64,000 bases of DNA from an uncultured Paracoccaceae bacterium (GTDB lineage: Bacteria > Pseudomonadota > Alphaproteobacteria > Rhodobacterales > Rhodobacteraceae). The stretch is taken from the NCBI GenBank assembly GCA_947494445.1, contig CANLVD010000006.1, positions 1-64,000 of the forward strand. Direction: 5' to 3'. Below are positions 35,613 to 43,238 of this stretch, piece by piece. The position numbers and the translations under genes were made by a program. The notes under the pieces are model-generated. The model did no database searches. It saw only the letters and a list, made by a program, of their open reading frames with translations, and was not told where the DNA came from. Every line of letters starts with the position of its first letter. Within the stretch, counting starts at the first letter, position 1.

Positions 35613-36635
35613 ATGTCCGATCAGACAGTTGCCCGCCGACCATCCTACAAGAAATCCATCCTCTGGTGCATGTGCCTTTTCCTGCTGGTAAGTTTGGCTT
35701 TTGCCTGGCCAGAACACTCTTGGAATGCCGTCAAGTTCGTCCTGGGGAGTCTGGTTGTTGTTGCCCCAATCGTCATTCCGGGCATTCTTCTTGCGGCGTG
35801 GATCATCGCCAGCGGAGCAGATGCACACATTGCTGTTGCCTTCGAAGGCAAGACGCTGCGAACGGTGGTGGTCGCTTCTTTGATTGGCGCGATCACGCCT
35901 GTCTGTGGCGTAACCGTTTTGCCATTGATGGCCGGACTTTTGGCGGCGGGTGTTCCGCTGGCCCCGGTCATGGGGTTCTGGTTGTCCTCACCGATCACGG
36001 ATCCAGCGATGCTGGCCACGACAGTAGCGACTCTTGGACTGAGCTTTGCGATTGGTAAAACACTCGCGGCCTTTGGTCTGGGTATCTTTGGTGGTGCGAT
36101 CACGGGGCTGTTTTCAAAGGCACCTTGGGCATTGAACGCGCTTCGCGACAACGGACTGGCGCGCCAATTGAGCGCTGCGCGATGTGGGGCGGATCAAACC
36201 TTCGACCCTTGGGTTTGGAAAAACGAAGTGCGCCTGCGGGCGTTCAGGACACAAATTTGGGCAACAGCACGGCTCATCCTGATTTGCCTGATCCCAGCAT
36301 TTGCAGCCGAATTTGCGCTGAATGCCGCGCTGACGCCGGGATCGCTCGCCGCATATGTAGGGAAAGATCAGTGGTGGGCCATACCTGCGGCCGTCTTTGT
36401 CGGGGCACCTGCCTACATCGATGGCTACGCTGCACTTCCTTTGACCCGTGGTTTGATTGAAAGCGGCATGTCAGAGGGTGCTGCCATGGCCTTTCTGATC
36501 TCTGGTGGTGTTGTGAGCATATGGGGTGCCTTGGCCATTGCCCCGGTCCTGAAACTCAAGCCGTTTTTGCTGTATATCGCTGTGGCTGTTCTAGGATCAC
36601 TGGCCGCGGGATACGTATTTGAGTGGGTGATTTAG
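35613..36635 (+). CDS. Permease, DUF318/ArsP-like family
   Basis: A 340-residue membrane protein of the permease family PF03773 (UPF0718), which includes the organoarsenical exporter ArsP. About eight to ten helices are visible; the halves each contain a conserved amphipathic segment (TPVCGVTVLPLMAGLLAAGVP and VGAPAYIDGYAALPL). The Cys in PVCGVTVLP corresponds to the conserved position of the family. AAGGAG precedes the ATG. The substrate may be a metalloid or organic compound; there are no other arsenic genes in the window. Confidence 0.8.
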   Translation: MSDQTVARRPSYKKSILWCMCLFLLVSLAFAWPEHSWNAVKFVLGSLVVVAPIVIPGILLAAWIIASGADAHIAVAFEGKTLRTVVVASLIGAITPVCGVTVLPLMAGLLAAGVPLAPVMGFWLSSPITDPAMLATTVATLGLSFAIGKTLAAFGLGIFGGAITGLFSKAPWALNALRDNGLARQLSAARCGADQTFDPWVWKNEVRLRAFRTQIWATARLILICLIPAFAAEFALNAALTPGSLAAYVGKDQWWAIPAAVFVGAPAYIDGYAALPLTRGLIESGMSEGAAMAFLISGGVVSIWGALAIAPVLKLKPFLLYIAVAVLGSLAAGYVFEWVI

Positions 36636-36930
36636 AGAGCGATGCATACCAAAAACGATTGTAGGCCAGCCGCAACGAACTGGCGATTTGTCCACAATTT
36701 TCAAGTTGATCACTGCTGAATTTCACACCTGCAGAGAATGTGCTGAAAGCGGGCTGCAATCGCGGCATCTACATCCACAGACCAACGGCTGTTTTGGGCT
36801 GTTCCTTTTATCTAAGTTCGTGTCTACCGCATGCATATGCTGCGACCGATCCAATGGCGGCATAGAGCCCATCCTTCCAAGTGCTACACACCGTATCAAG
36901 GTCCGCTTTCAGGTTGCGGCCTATCAGACC
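36636..36930. repeat. Gap with dispersed repeat copy D
   Basis: The segment 36729-36875 carries two parts: 36729-36789, aligned with copies A, B, C and E (AATGTGCTGAAAGCGGGC, then a stretch shared with E), and 36836-36875, aligned with copy G at 28161. A 333-codon plus-strand frame that starts here at 36688 runs antisense to the reductase gene and is not real. Confidence 0.7.
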
Positions 36931-38079
36931 TCAATAACCTCCAAACTGCTCAACCTGAATATTCACTGCTTCCACACCTATGTTTGTGAGCATGGATTTC
37001 ATTGCAGAAACAAACCTGCCGGGACCAACGCAATAGTAGATCGGAGACTTCACGTCGGTAAGATGGTGGGAAAGCTTCGCGGCGTCTATGTATCCCGTTT
37101 TTCCCTCCCAAGTTTGACCCTCCTCAACATTTGTCATCGTTGCAACCAAAGAGAATCCTGGATTGGCGACGTCGAGTGCTTGGAGTTCTGCAAGCATGGC
37201 CGAATCTGCAGGGCTGCGGTTCGAATAGAACAGGGTTGTTTGACTGAGACCGCCTCGGTGATCCGCGTCGCGGAGCATGGAAAGAAATGGTGTTATCCCG
37301 ATCCCGCCCGCCAGAAACACAATTGGCCGGGACTGATCTGCCTCTTGCGTGAAGCTGCCCAAGGGTCCAGCAATCTGCAGCTCAGAACCGTTTGTCATCG
37401 TTTTCAATGCTTGTTTAAAGGGACTGCTATCCCGCAAACGGGTGACCACCTGAAGGTCAGGTTCGTGAGGCGCATTTGCAATGCTGAACACCCGCGCTTC
37501 ACCCGCGCCGCTGGAAGCATCTGGCGGGATGGTCAGCCGGATTGTCTGCCCGGGCTCAAACGAGAATCCGGAGGGCTTGGTAAGACGGAGTGCCAATGTG
37601 TCGCTCGCAACCGTCTCGCGACTTACGATCGATACAGTCGCAACTGGGCTCGTCCGACCAGTAAGTTTCAGCCCATCCCTCATGTTTAGGCCCATCAACG
37701 TGAGGTTAGTGGCCCCGGCGATCAGTTCGACACCTTGCAGGACATAGAAAATTGTATCGAACGCGCCTGCTGTGGCTTTGGCTTCAAGAAAGAATGCCAT
37801 CGGCAACAGGATCAGAATTCCGTTGACGGCGATGATTGGCATCCGTTTTTGCTTGGCGGATACCAGTTTTTCCGTCCGGCCGCTCCCAAGTGACATGCCG
37901 GAGGCACCAACGACCACCGTAGCAGGTATCAAGATCAACATACCCGAGAGAATCCATCCCTTCACGGAAGCAATCATCTCGTAGGAACCAAAGAGTTCGG
38001 AAAAGACCGTGGACGTCCAGAAGAGTAGGATCATCAGGAAGCCGATGGCACCGGCAATTGCGTGAATTCGGGTTTTCAT
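36931..38079 (-). CDS. Membrane-anchored FAD/NAD(P) ferredoxin-reductase-type oxidoreductase
   Basis: A 382-residue protein. Residues 1-135 hold three to four helices (IAGAIGFLMILLFWTSTVF; GWILSGMLILIPATVVV; IIAVNGILILLPMAFFL) and residues 150-382 a ferredoxin-NADP+ reductase module: FAD-binding FEPGQTIRLTIP and ARVFSIANAP (the RxYS-like box), NAD-binding FLAGGIGITPFLSML and the C-terminal YYCVGPGRFVSAM. It likely passes electrons from NAD(P)H to a membrane partner. It is the last gene of a six-gene minus-strand operon with a cytochrome b561-like protein, its most plausible acceptor. Confidence 0.85.
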   Translation of the reverse strand: MKTRIHAIAGAIGFLMILLFWTSTVFSELFGSYEMIASVKGWILSGMLILIPATVVVGASGMSLGSGRTEKLVSAKQKRMPIIAVNGILILLPMAFFLEAKATAGAFDTIFYVLQGVELIAGATNLTLMGLNMRDGLKLTGRTSPVATVSIVSRETVASDTLALRLTKPSGFSFEPGQTIRLTIPPDASSGAGEARVFSIANAPHEPDLQVVTRLRDSSPFKQALKTMTNGSELQIAGPLGSFTQEADQSRPIVFLAGGIGITPFLSMLRDADHRGGLSQTTLFYSNRSPADSAMLAELQALDVANPGFSLVATMTNVEEGQTWEGKTGYIDAAKLSHHLTDVKSPIYYCVGPGRFVSAMKSMLTNIGVEAVNIQVEQFGGY

Positions 38080-38110
38080 TGTTTGTCTTCCTAAGGGTTT
38101 GTTTGTTCCG

Positions 38111-38590
38111 TCAGACGGACGAACGAGCCTCCTTCAACAGGCCGAGCAGAATGACAGAGGACGCGAGGATCGATAGGACGGTCCTGATCCAGTTCCAGAA
38201 CTTCCATCTTTGGATTTCGGCGGGAACGTCTGCTGGCAAGATCGTTCCGTCGAAGAACAACGTGTTTGCGTCCCAGAAATAAATGGGAAGCAACAGCATC
38301 GTGCAGGCCGTCAGGATAAAGGCCGTCAGCCAATACCAATTCACGCCGATTTTGCGCAGGCCGGGTAGCGTCGACAACATGGCCACGGTTGAGAACACCA
38401 GGGCCAAGCCACCAAATGGCACCATGACAAAACCAAGCGGCAACCCGAATTCTGCAAACCAATTGATCGCAGTAGTGGGCTCCATGTTGGCCCAGCTTTC
38501 TACAATCACAACCGAAGTCAGGATAAGGCCAACGCTGAACCCGCTTGAGCAAAACAGGGCGAGTAGCTTTGAAAGTCTCGCAATCATCAT
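38111..38590 (-). CDS. DUF1772 membrane protein (anthrone-oxygenase-like)
   Basis: A 159-residue protein with four predicted helices, similar in size and pattern to DUF1772 proteins, some of which are annotated as anthrone oxygenases. The N-terminal helix phrase ALFCSSGFSVGLILTSVVI, the central PFGGLALVFSTVAML and the WKFWNWIRT segment are seen. ATG 38587 or 38590 both fit. It is a distant paralogue of the next gene upstream; the pair may form one complex. Catalysis is unproven. Confidence 0.72.
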   Translation of the reverse strand: MMIARLSKLLALFCSSGFSVGLILTSVVIVESWANMEPTTAINWFAEFGLPLGFVMVPFGGLALVFSTVAMLSTLPGLRKIGVNWYWLTAFILTACTMLLLPIYFWDANTLFFDGTILPADVPAEIQRWKFWNWIRTVLSILASSVILLGLLKEARSSV

Positions 38591-38671
38591 TCACCTCAAC
38601 TCCTAAACAGGCGGTGCGTTTTTGAGCCTTGGAGCCGCTCATAACCTTGTGTCAGGCGCGGTGCGTCCAGA

Positions 38672-39118
38672 TCAGCCCTTTATGGCGATGCACCCAAAGA
38701 TCGCTGCAGCCATGCCAAAGCCAATCCGGAAGTTGTGGATCATCAGCCATTGGTTCAGCTTTGCAGCACCAGTCGCCTCATCCATTGTCCCGCTTGCAAA
38801 TGCGGTGTTGGCAGGCACAAAAAATGCAAACGTCAGGATGGCCACAACCAAGATGCAGCCAGCGCTAAGAAGCCAGTATTTCAGCTCCGGAGCACCCCAG
38901 GAGAGCCAAACCGACCCGACAAGGCCCAGGAAAGTCGGCACAAAGATCATAGGGATTGAACGAGACACGAACTGATTGTTCGCCGCGAACCAGTCCAGGA
39001 ATTCCTGTGTGGGAAGGCTCCGCCAATATCCGCCGAGAGTAACTCCAATGCTCAGCATGACACCTGCGAAACCGGCAGCTCCACAGATGGTCAAAATGTT
39101 GAAAACTGCTTTGATCAT
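38672..39118 (-). CDS. DUF1772 membrane protein (anthrone-oxygenase-like), paralogue
   Basis: A 148-residue four-helix membrane protein with the DUF1772 pattern: AAGFAGVMLSIGVTLGGYWRSLP, a loop with QEFLDWFAAN and a C-terminal NQWLMIHNFRIGFGMAAAI resembling the W-x-x-x-H/N-x-x-R region of anthrone-oxygenase-like proteins. It overlaps the cytochrome gene by four bases (ATGA), so the two are translationally coupled. Its function is predicted from the family only. Confidence 0.72.
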   Translation of the reverse strand: MIKAVFNILTICGAAGFAGVMLSIGVTLGGYWRSLPTQEFLDWFAANNQFVSRSIPMIFVPTFLGLVGSVWLSWGAPELKYWLLSAGCILVVAILTFAFFVPANTAFASGTMDEATGAAKLNQWLMIHNFRIGFGMAAAIFGCIAIKG

Positions 39119-39672
39119 GATCCGGTTCCTTTGTCGTGAGACCCGAACCAGATTCGCCAGATCAGCCCGTCTTTCTTGATGAAGTGATGAAAGAGCGCTG
39201 CACCCGCATGGAGCACGAAGAGCGCCACCATCAGCCGTGCACCCAAACCATGTGGAACTCGCGGCAGAACCTCTGAGAATTCCGGCAAGGGCCCGATATC
39301 AGCCCCAAACAAGATGCTCCCGGCCCCAGAGAGCACGATCGTCCCGATCCCGCTTGCAATCATGCCCAGTATGACGACGTAGAATATGACATGAATGCTC
39401 TTTGCAGTGAGTGTCTGCCAGGCGGGATCGCCCGCAACCGGGCTGGGTTTCTGATCCACCCGCCACCACCAAAACAAACGCAGAAGCGTTAGAGCAAGGA
39501 TCGCTATGCCGAGCGGCACATGGAACATCAGAATTGCTTCCTTGGCCGCGCTATCTGTCATGGACGCCGCTTGGAAACCGGACCCAAGCATTGCAAGAAT
39601 TGCAATGGCACTAAGCCAGTGAATTGTGACAGCGACCGACCCGTATTTGGTTGAAGAGCTTTTCATGGACAT
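39115..39672 (-). CDS. Cytochrome b561-like haem b membrane protein
   Basis: A 185-residue four-helix protein of the bacterial cytochrome b561/Ni-hydrogenase b-type family. Candidate haem ligands are in VTIHWLSA (helix 1), LMFHVPLG (helix 2), KSIHVIFYV (helix 3) and LHAGAALFHHF (helix 4). It would move electrons between a cytosolic donor such as the reductase at 36931 and a quinone or periplasmic acceptor. It precedes the DUF1772 genes and follows the EF-hand gene in one operon. Confidence 0.87.
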   Translation of the reverse strand: MSMKSSSTKYGSVAVTIHWLSAIAILAMLGSGFQAASMTDSAAKEAILMFHVPLGIAILALTLLRLFWWWRVDQKPSPVAGDPAWQTLTAKSIHVIFYVVILGMIASGIGTIVLSGAGSILFGADIGPLPEFSEVLPRVPHGLGARLMVALFVLHAGAALFHHFIKKDGLIWRIWFGSHDKGTGS

Positions 39673-39696
39673 GTCTCTTGGCTCCGAGTGCCTGGA

Positions 39697-40182
39697 TTAC
39701 TGGCCGATAATCGCTGCGCGGTAAGCGACATTGATTATGTAGCCACTCAGGAACTCGTCTCTTGTAAGGAAAGCGTCGTTGTCGGTGTCCGCACGGCTGA
39801 AATCCGAAACCATCGACTGGTGATACTCGTTCTCGCTGATCTCGCCGCTCGCATCGCGATCCCAGAACGAAAAGAGGATTCTTTGCGCGGCCTCATAGGC
39901 TCGCTGCTGACCTTCATCTTCTGCGATGAAGTTGAAACCGAAGTCCCATTCTGTGAACTCTCCGAAGGCGATTGTACCGCTCTCGTCGTAGTCCATCGAC
40001 ACGAAGATATCTCGGCCAAAGTTGACGAACTCTCCCATGTCGGCAGTGCCCATTGGGTTGTCTTCGATGGACCCGTAGACCAGTTCGGCCAGTTCGCGCC
40101 CCGGGGTTGGTGCTTCGGTTTGAGCAACAGCTCCGACAGGTAGGGCCAGAAGCAATGCGAGTGTCGCTGTGAGGTTTTTCAT
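39697..40182 (-). CDS. Secreted EF-hand calcium-binding protein
   Basis: A 161-residue protein with a signal peptide (LTATLALLLALPVGAVAQ) and three EF-hand-like loops: MDYDESGTIAFGEF, WDRDASGEISENEY and ADTDNDAFLTRDEF. The first two carry the D-x-D/S-x-S-G-x-I-x-x-x-E pattern, and the third lacks the Gly. It is predicted periplasmic. ATG 40182 has AGGAG upstream. A calcium-binding periplasmic protein in a redox operon is unexpected; it could be a calcium-responsive partner for the membrane complex. Confidence 0.83.
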   Translation of the reverse strand: MKNLTATLALLLALPVGAVAQTEAPTPGRELAELVYGSIEDNPMGTADMGEFVNFGRDIFVSMDYDESGTIAFGEFTEWDFGFNFIAEDEGQQRAYEAAQRILFSFWDRDASGEISENEYHQSMVSDFSRADTDNDAFLTRDEFLSGYIINVAYRAAIIGQ

Positions 40183-40218
40183 CAAGATATCTCCTTTTTT
40201 GGTGTGAGCTTCGGCGTG

Positions 40219-40590
40219 TTAGGCCGTGCAACAGTTTGCGACCGCGATCTTCTCGAACAGATGCGGTGCCGTAACGGCGGTTGAGGGGTAATGGCTCAGC
40301 GCTTGTTTGAACTCAGGGTTTGAGAACGCTGTGCGGAAGTCTGCAATGGAATCCCAGATGGCGTAATTCAGGTACGTGCAGCTATCGCCAACGGCCTTAT
40401 GCATCTGGGTGCTGATGTAACCGGGTTGCTTTTTCATCCAAAGCGCATCGTCTCTCCAGGCTGCGATCAGGGCGTCATGTTCGGAGGGGTCGTCAATCGT
40501 GAACAGATTGACCAAAACGACTGGCCCGGCCTCCAGGCCCAGCTGCTGCTCAATCGAATACTTTGGGTCTAAGGGGGTGACGGTGACCAT
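40219..40590 (-). CDS. ABM-domain protein (antibiotic biosynthesis monooxygenase-like)
   Basis: A 123-residue ferredoxin-like dimeric alpha/beta barrel protein of the ABM/quinol-monooxygenase family: VVLVNLFTID, then PGYISTQMHKAV and YLNYAIWDSIADFRTAFSNPEF. Such proteins oxidise aromatic polyketides or quinols without metal, but others only bind or detoxify. The C-terminus ends with a CC pair. ATG 40590 with GGAG upstream is preferred over a longer frame. It is the promoter-proximal gene of the redox operon and is divergent from a MarR gene. Confidence 0.8.
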   Translation of the reverse strand: MVTVTPLDPKYSIEQQLGLEAGPVVLVNLFTIDDPSEHDALIAAWRDDALWMKKQPGYISTQMHKAVGDSCTYLNYAIWDSIADFRTAFSNPEFKQALSHYPSTAVTAPHLFEKIAVANCCTA

Positions 40591-40623
40591 CTTTAATTCT
40601 CCAAGGGGTAAGTCACAATTTGG

Positions 40624-40636
40624 TGACATGTTGTCA
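40624..40636. promoter_or_regulatory. MarR-type operator 1
   Basis: TGACA-TGT-TGTCA, an inverted repeat with 5-bp arms in the divergent region between the ABM operon and the MarR gene. The arms match those of operator 2 at 40657. It overlaps the stretch where the -10 of the redox operon is expected (AATATG on the minus strand). Confidence 0.6.
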
Positions 40637-40656
40637 TATTTGGAATTTCAAACAGA

Positions 40657-40674
40657 TTGACAATATGTTGTCAA
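40657..40674. promoter_or_regulatory. MarR-type operator 2
   Basis: TTGACAA-TATG-TTGTCAA, a perfect 7-bp inverted repeat whose core repeats the TGACA/TGTCA arms of operator 1 about 35 bases away. On the minus strand its TTGTCA lies 17 bases from AATATG, a reasonable -35/-10 pair for the ABM operon. Confidence 0.65.
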
Positions 40675-40691
40675 TAATCGAAATTACGTTT

Positions 40692-41177
40692 ATGACAAAT
40701 GAACATTGGACGGAGGCCGGAGAGGCCGTGACGGCACTGATCTTGGATGTGTTCCGCCTGAATGGTCGATTGCAGCTTGTTGGTGATCGGCTTGTTGCCG
40801 GGCTTGGGTTAACCAGTGCCCGGTGGCAGATACTTGGCGCTATCGCCTATGCGGAACGCCCGGAATCCGTAGCTTGGCATGCGCGAACGATGGGTGTGCA
40901 TCGCCAAGGTGTGCAACGGATCGTGAATGAATTGAAGAAAGAGGGAATTGTAGAATTCCAGTCGAATCCGCATCACAAGAGAGCACAACTGGTGGTGCTT
41001 ACTACAAAGGGACAAAAGCTGTTCGAAGCCGCGATCGCGCTGCAAGTGCCATGGGTGAACGAAATATCGGATGGCCTTTCCAAGGACGACATTGCTAAAG
41101 CAAAGGAGGTCATTGGCTTTCTCAAAGAACGCTTGAATGAACCGTCATCGTCACAGGATAACCATCGTCATAAGTAG
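40692..41177 (+). CDS. MarR-family regulator
   Basis: A 161-residue winged-helix MarR protein. The DNA-binding core contains LTSARWQILGAIAYAERPESVAWHARTMGVHRQGVQRIVNEL (in parts TSARWQILGAI and HRQGVQRIVNELKKEG) with the wing at FQSNPHHKRAQLVVLT. I start at ATG 40692 because the earlier in-frame ATG at 40665 is inside the operator. It is divergent from the redox operon with two matching palindromes between them, so it most likely represses that operon and itself. The ligand could be a phenolic or quinone compound; this is inference. Confidence 0.88.
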   Translation: MTNEHWTEAGEAVTALILDVFRLNGRLQLVGDRLVAGLGLTSARWQILGAIAYAERPESVAWHARTMGVHRQGVQRIVNELKKEGIVEFQSNPHHKRAQLVVLTTKGQKLFEAAIALQVPWVNEISDGLSKDDIAKAKEVIGFLKERLNEPSSSQDNHRHK

Positions 41178-41225
41178 GAGCCTCCTTGGTCCAGGCAGGT
41201 CTTGGTGGAGTGCTCGTAATGCATC

Positions 41226-41915
41226 TGACCTGCTCCCCTGTGAGTCCGCGCTTTTCAGTTTGCTCTGTTCAGGGTTTGGTCCTCTCTTGACCGTTGGTGA
41301 TACTCCCACGGGGTGAGCCCGTCGAGGCTCGAATGTGGGCGGTGGTGATTGTAGTCGATGCGCCATGCCGCAATCATTCGGCAGGCATGGCGCAGAGACG
41401 GGAACAGGTGTTCGTTTAGGCACTCTTCGCGCATCCGCCCGTTGAAGCTCTCGACCAGGCCGTTCTGCATGGGTTTGCCGGGGGCGATGTAGTGCCAATC
41501 GACTTTGCGGTCCTCCTGCCATTTGAGCATCGCGTTGCTGGTCAGTTCGGTGCCGTTGTCACTGACCACCATGCAGGGATACCCGCGCAGTTCGGCGATG
41601 CGATCCAGTTCACGGGCGACGCGATAACCGCCGATTGATGTGTCCACCACGGCGGCCAGACATTCCCGGCTGAAGTCGTCGATGACATTCAGCACCCGGA
41701 ACCTGCGGCCATCCTCCAGCGCGTCAGACTTGAAGTCGAGCGACCATCGCTGGTTAGGTCCCTGCGGGATCGCCATGGGCGTGCGCGTTCCGACAGCGCG
41801 CTTGCGTCCGCCCGCTGACCGGCAGTCGATACGCAGTATCGATGAGAGGGACGTTTACGAACGGTTAACCCTTCTTCGCGGTAGAGCCGATACAGCTTCT
41901 TCCAGTTCACTTGCC
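41226..41915 (-). mobile_element. IS3-family element, 3' fragment (right copy)
   Basis: The 3' two thirds of an IS3-family orfB lie on the minus strand, with the element end at 41226 (TGACCTGCTCCCC). The fragment 41255-41776 holds the DDE core: [33 protein letters not shown] and [19 protein letters not shown]. Upstream (41780-41915) the N-terminal part [19 protein letters not shown] is in a different frame. The mismatch is caused by about 40 extra bases around 41815-41855 which contain TCGATAC-TGC-GTATCGA. The 5' end of the element and orfA are missing, and the sequence joins integrase codons directly. Confidence 0.85.
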
Positions 41916-43073
41916 AGCCCACCAGTCGGATAACTTGACGCGCTCTTCCCAGTGAGCCCCGCGCGCATAGGCTCTTCGCACTTCGTTACGTTCTTCGTGA
42001 GCCAAAGCTCGTTCAATTGCGTCTGGGTTCCACAGACCGCTTTCGTTTGCCAATGTTGAGAACGTAGCACGGAAACCGTGCGCAGTCATTTCATCACCCG
42101 AGTATCCCATGCGCCGGAGGGCCGCGTTCATGGTGTTTTCACTCATTGGGCGGTGCCACGAGCGCAAGGAGGGGAACAGGTATTCGCTTTCTCCAGTCAA
42201 AGGCCGCAATTCGCTAATCAAAGTGAGTGTTTGATCTGCGAGAGGTACAAAGTGATCGCGGCGCATCTTCATTTTGCCAGCCGGGATCGCCCAGACCTTT
42301 TCTTCCTCATCAAATTCGCTCCATATTGCGTGCCGCAACTCTCCGGAGCGTTGTGCGAGTAGGGCCAAAAGCTGAAGCGCGATGCGTGTTGTCACTTGGC
42401 CGTCGAAGACATCAATCTCGCGCAGCAATGCACCGAAGGCGATTGGGTCCGTGATTGCAGCGCGGTGCTGCCGGGTCGGACGGATTAGCGCATCGCGCAG
42501 AGCATAGGTGGGATCGATTTCTGCGAGGCCACTTGCCACCGCGTAGCGAAACACGGAGCCAATACGCGCGCGAAGGCGATGTGCAGTCTCGTAGTTACCC
42601 TTGGCTTCAACCTTTCGCAAAGTGCGCAGGATCATCGGTGCAGTTATCGCCGTAATAGGTTTTTTGCCAAAGTCGCTGTTGGCTAGCTTCAAGTGATACC
42701 CGGTCTTGTCGAGTGTGGCCTTGGACTTTCCTTCTTTGCGCTGCTTAGCCAAGAACGCTGCGCCGATCTTTTCGAAGGTTTGGCCACTGGCTTCCGCACG
42801 ACGCAATTTTTCTTCCTGCTTCAGTTCAGAGGGATCAAGACCATTGGCTAAGTTTGTTCGGGCGGCGTCTCGCAACTCACGGGCCTTGCTGAGGCTAACG
42901 GCGGGGTAGTCGCCAAAAACAATCAGCTTTTCCTTTCCGTCGATCCGGTATTTGAAACGCCACGACTTTGCACCACTGGCTTTGACCAGCACGAAAAGTC
43001 CATCAAAGTCGCCTACCTTATAGGGCTTAGACTTGGTTTTGAGATTTCGAATCTTGGCATCGCTTAAGGGCAT
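41907..43073 (-). CDS. P4-type tyrosine integrase (DUF4102), altered C-terminus
   Basis: A 388-residue tyrosine recombinase: DUF4102 arm-binding domain (residues about 1-90), SAM-like core-binding domain (95-195) and catalytic domain (205-375). Catalytic residues are Arg242 (RSGELRHA), His332/Arg335 (HGFRAT), His359 (ALAHEE) and Tyr369 (RRAYARG). All are intact. The last residues (WWAGK and stop) come from the joined IS fragment; related integrases have a longer tail after the WW. The start is ATG 43073, 165 bases from the 3' end of tRNA-Thr, which is its likely integration target. Confidence 0.9.
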   Translation of the reverse strand: MPLSDAKIRNLKTKSKPYKVGDFDGLFVLVKASGAKSWRFKYRIDGKEKLIVFGDYPAVSLSKARELRDAARTNLANGLDPSELKQEEKLRRAEASGQTFEKIGAAFLAKQRKEGKSKATLDKTGYHLKLANSDFGKKPITAITAPMILRTLRKVEAKGNYETAHRLRARIGSVFRYAVASGLAEIDPTYALRDALIRPTRQHRAAITDPIAFGALLREIDVFDGQVTTRIALQLLALLAQRSGELRHAIWSEFDEEEKVWAIPAGKMKMRRDHFVPLADQTLTLISELRPLTGESEYLFPSLRSWHRPMSENTMNAALRRMGYSGDEMTAHGFRATFSTLANESGLWNPDAIERALAHEERNEVRRAYARGAHWEERVKLSDWWAGK

Positions 43074-43139
43074 TTGGGGGTACGCTCCACTTCTGGCTTT
43101 TCAGCGTACCCCCAAATTGACCCCCAATCTGGGGGTACG
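43073..43139. repeat. Integrase arm-type repeats
   Basis: TTTGGGGGTACGC (43073-43085) and its exact inverse GCGTACCCCCAAA (43104-43116) flank an 18-base spacer; a third direct copy TGGGGGTACG lies at 43130-43139. Between the last two lies CCCCCA-ATC-TGGGGG. Repeats of this type beside DUF4102 integrases are candidates for arm-type binding sites of integrase or of an excisionase, and also overlap the integrase promoter. Confidence 0.65.
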
Positions 43140-43238
43140 TCATCGGACTGCAAAAAACTGTGCTGGACAATAAATCTCATTAAAGCCTTTATATACAAGG
43201 CTCAAATGGATGTCATTGGATTTTGTGGAAAAGGTGTA

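Noticed and set aside
36688-37689. Plus-strand frame of 333 codons
   Set aside because: It lies antisense to the reductase gene, whose FAD and NAD motifs are clear, and its own product resembles nothing.
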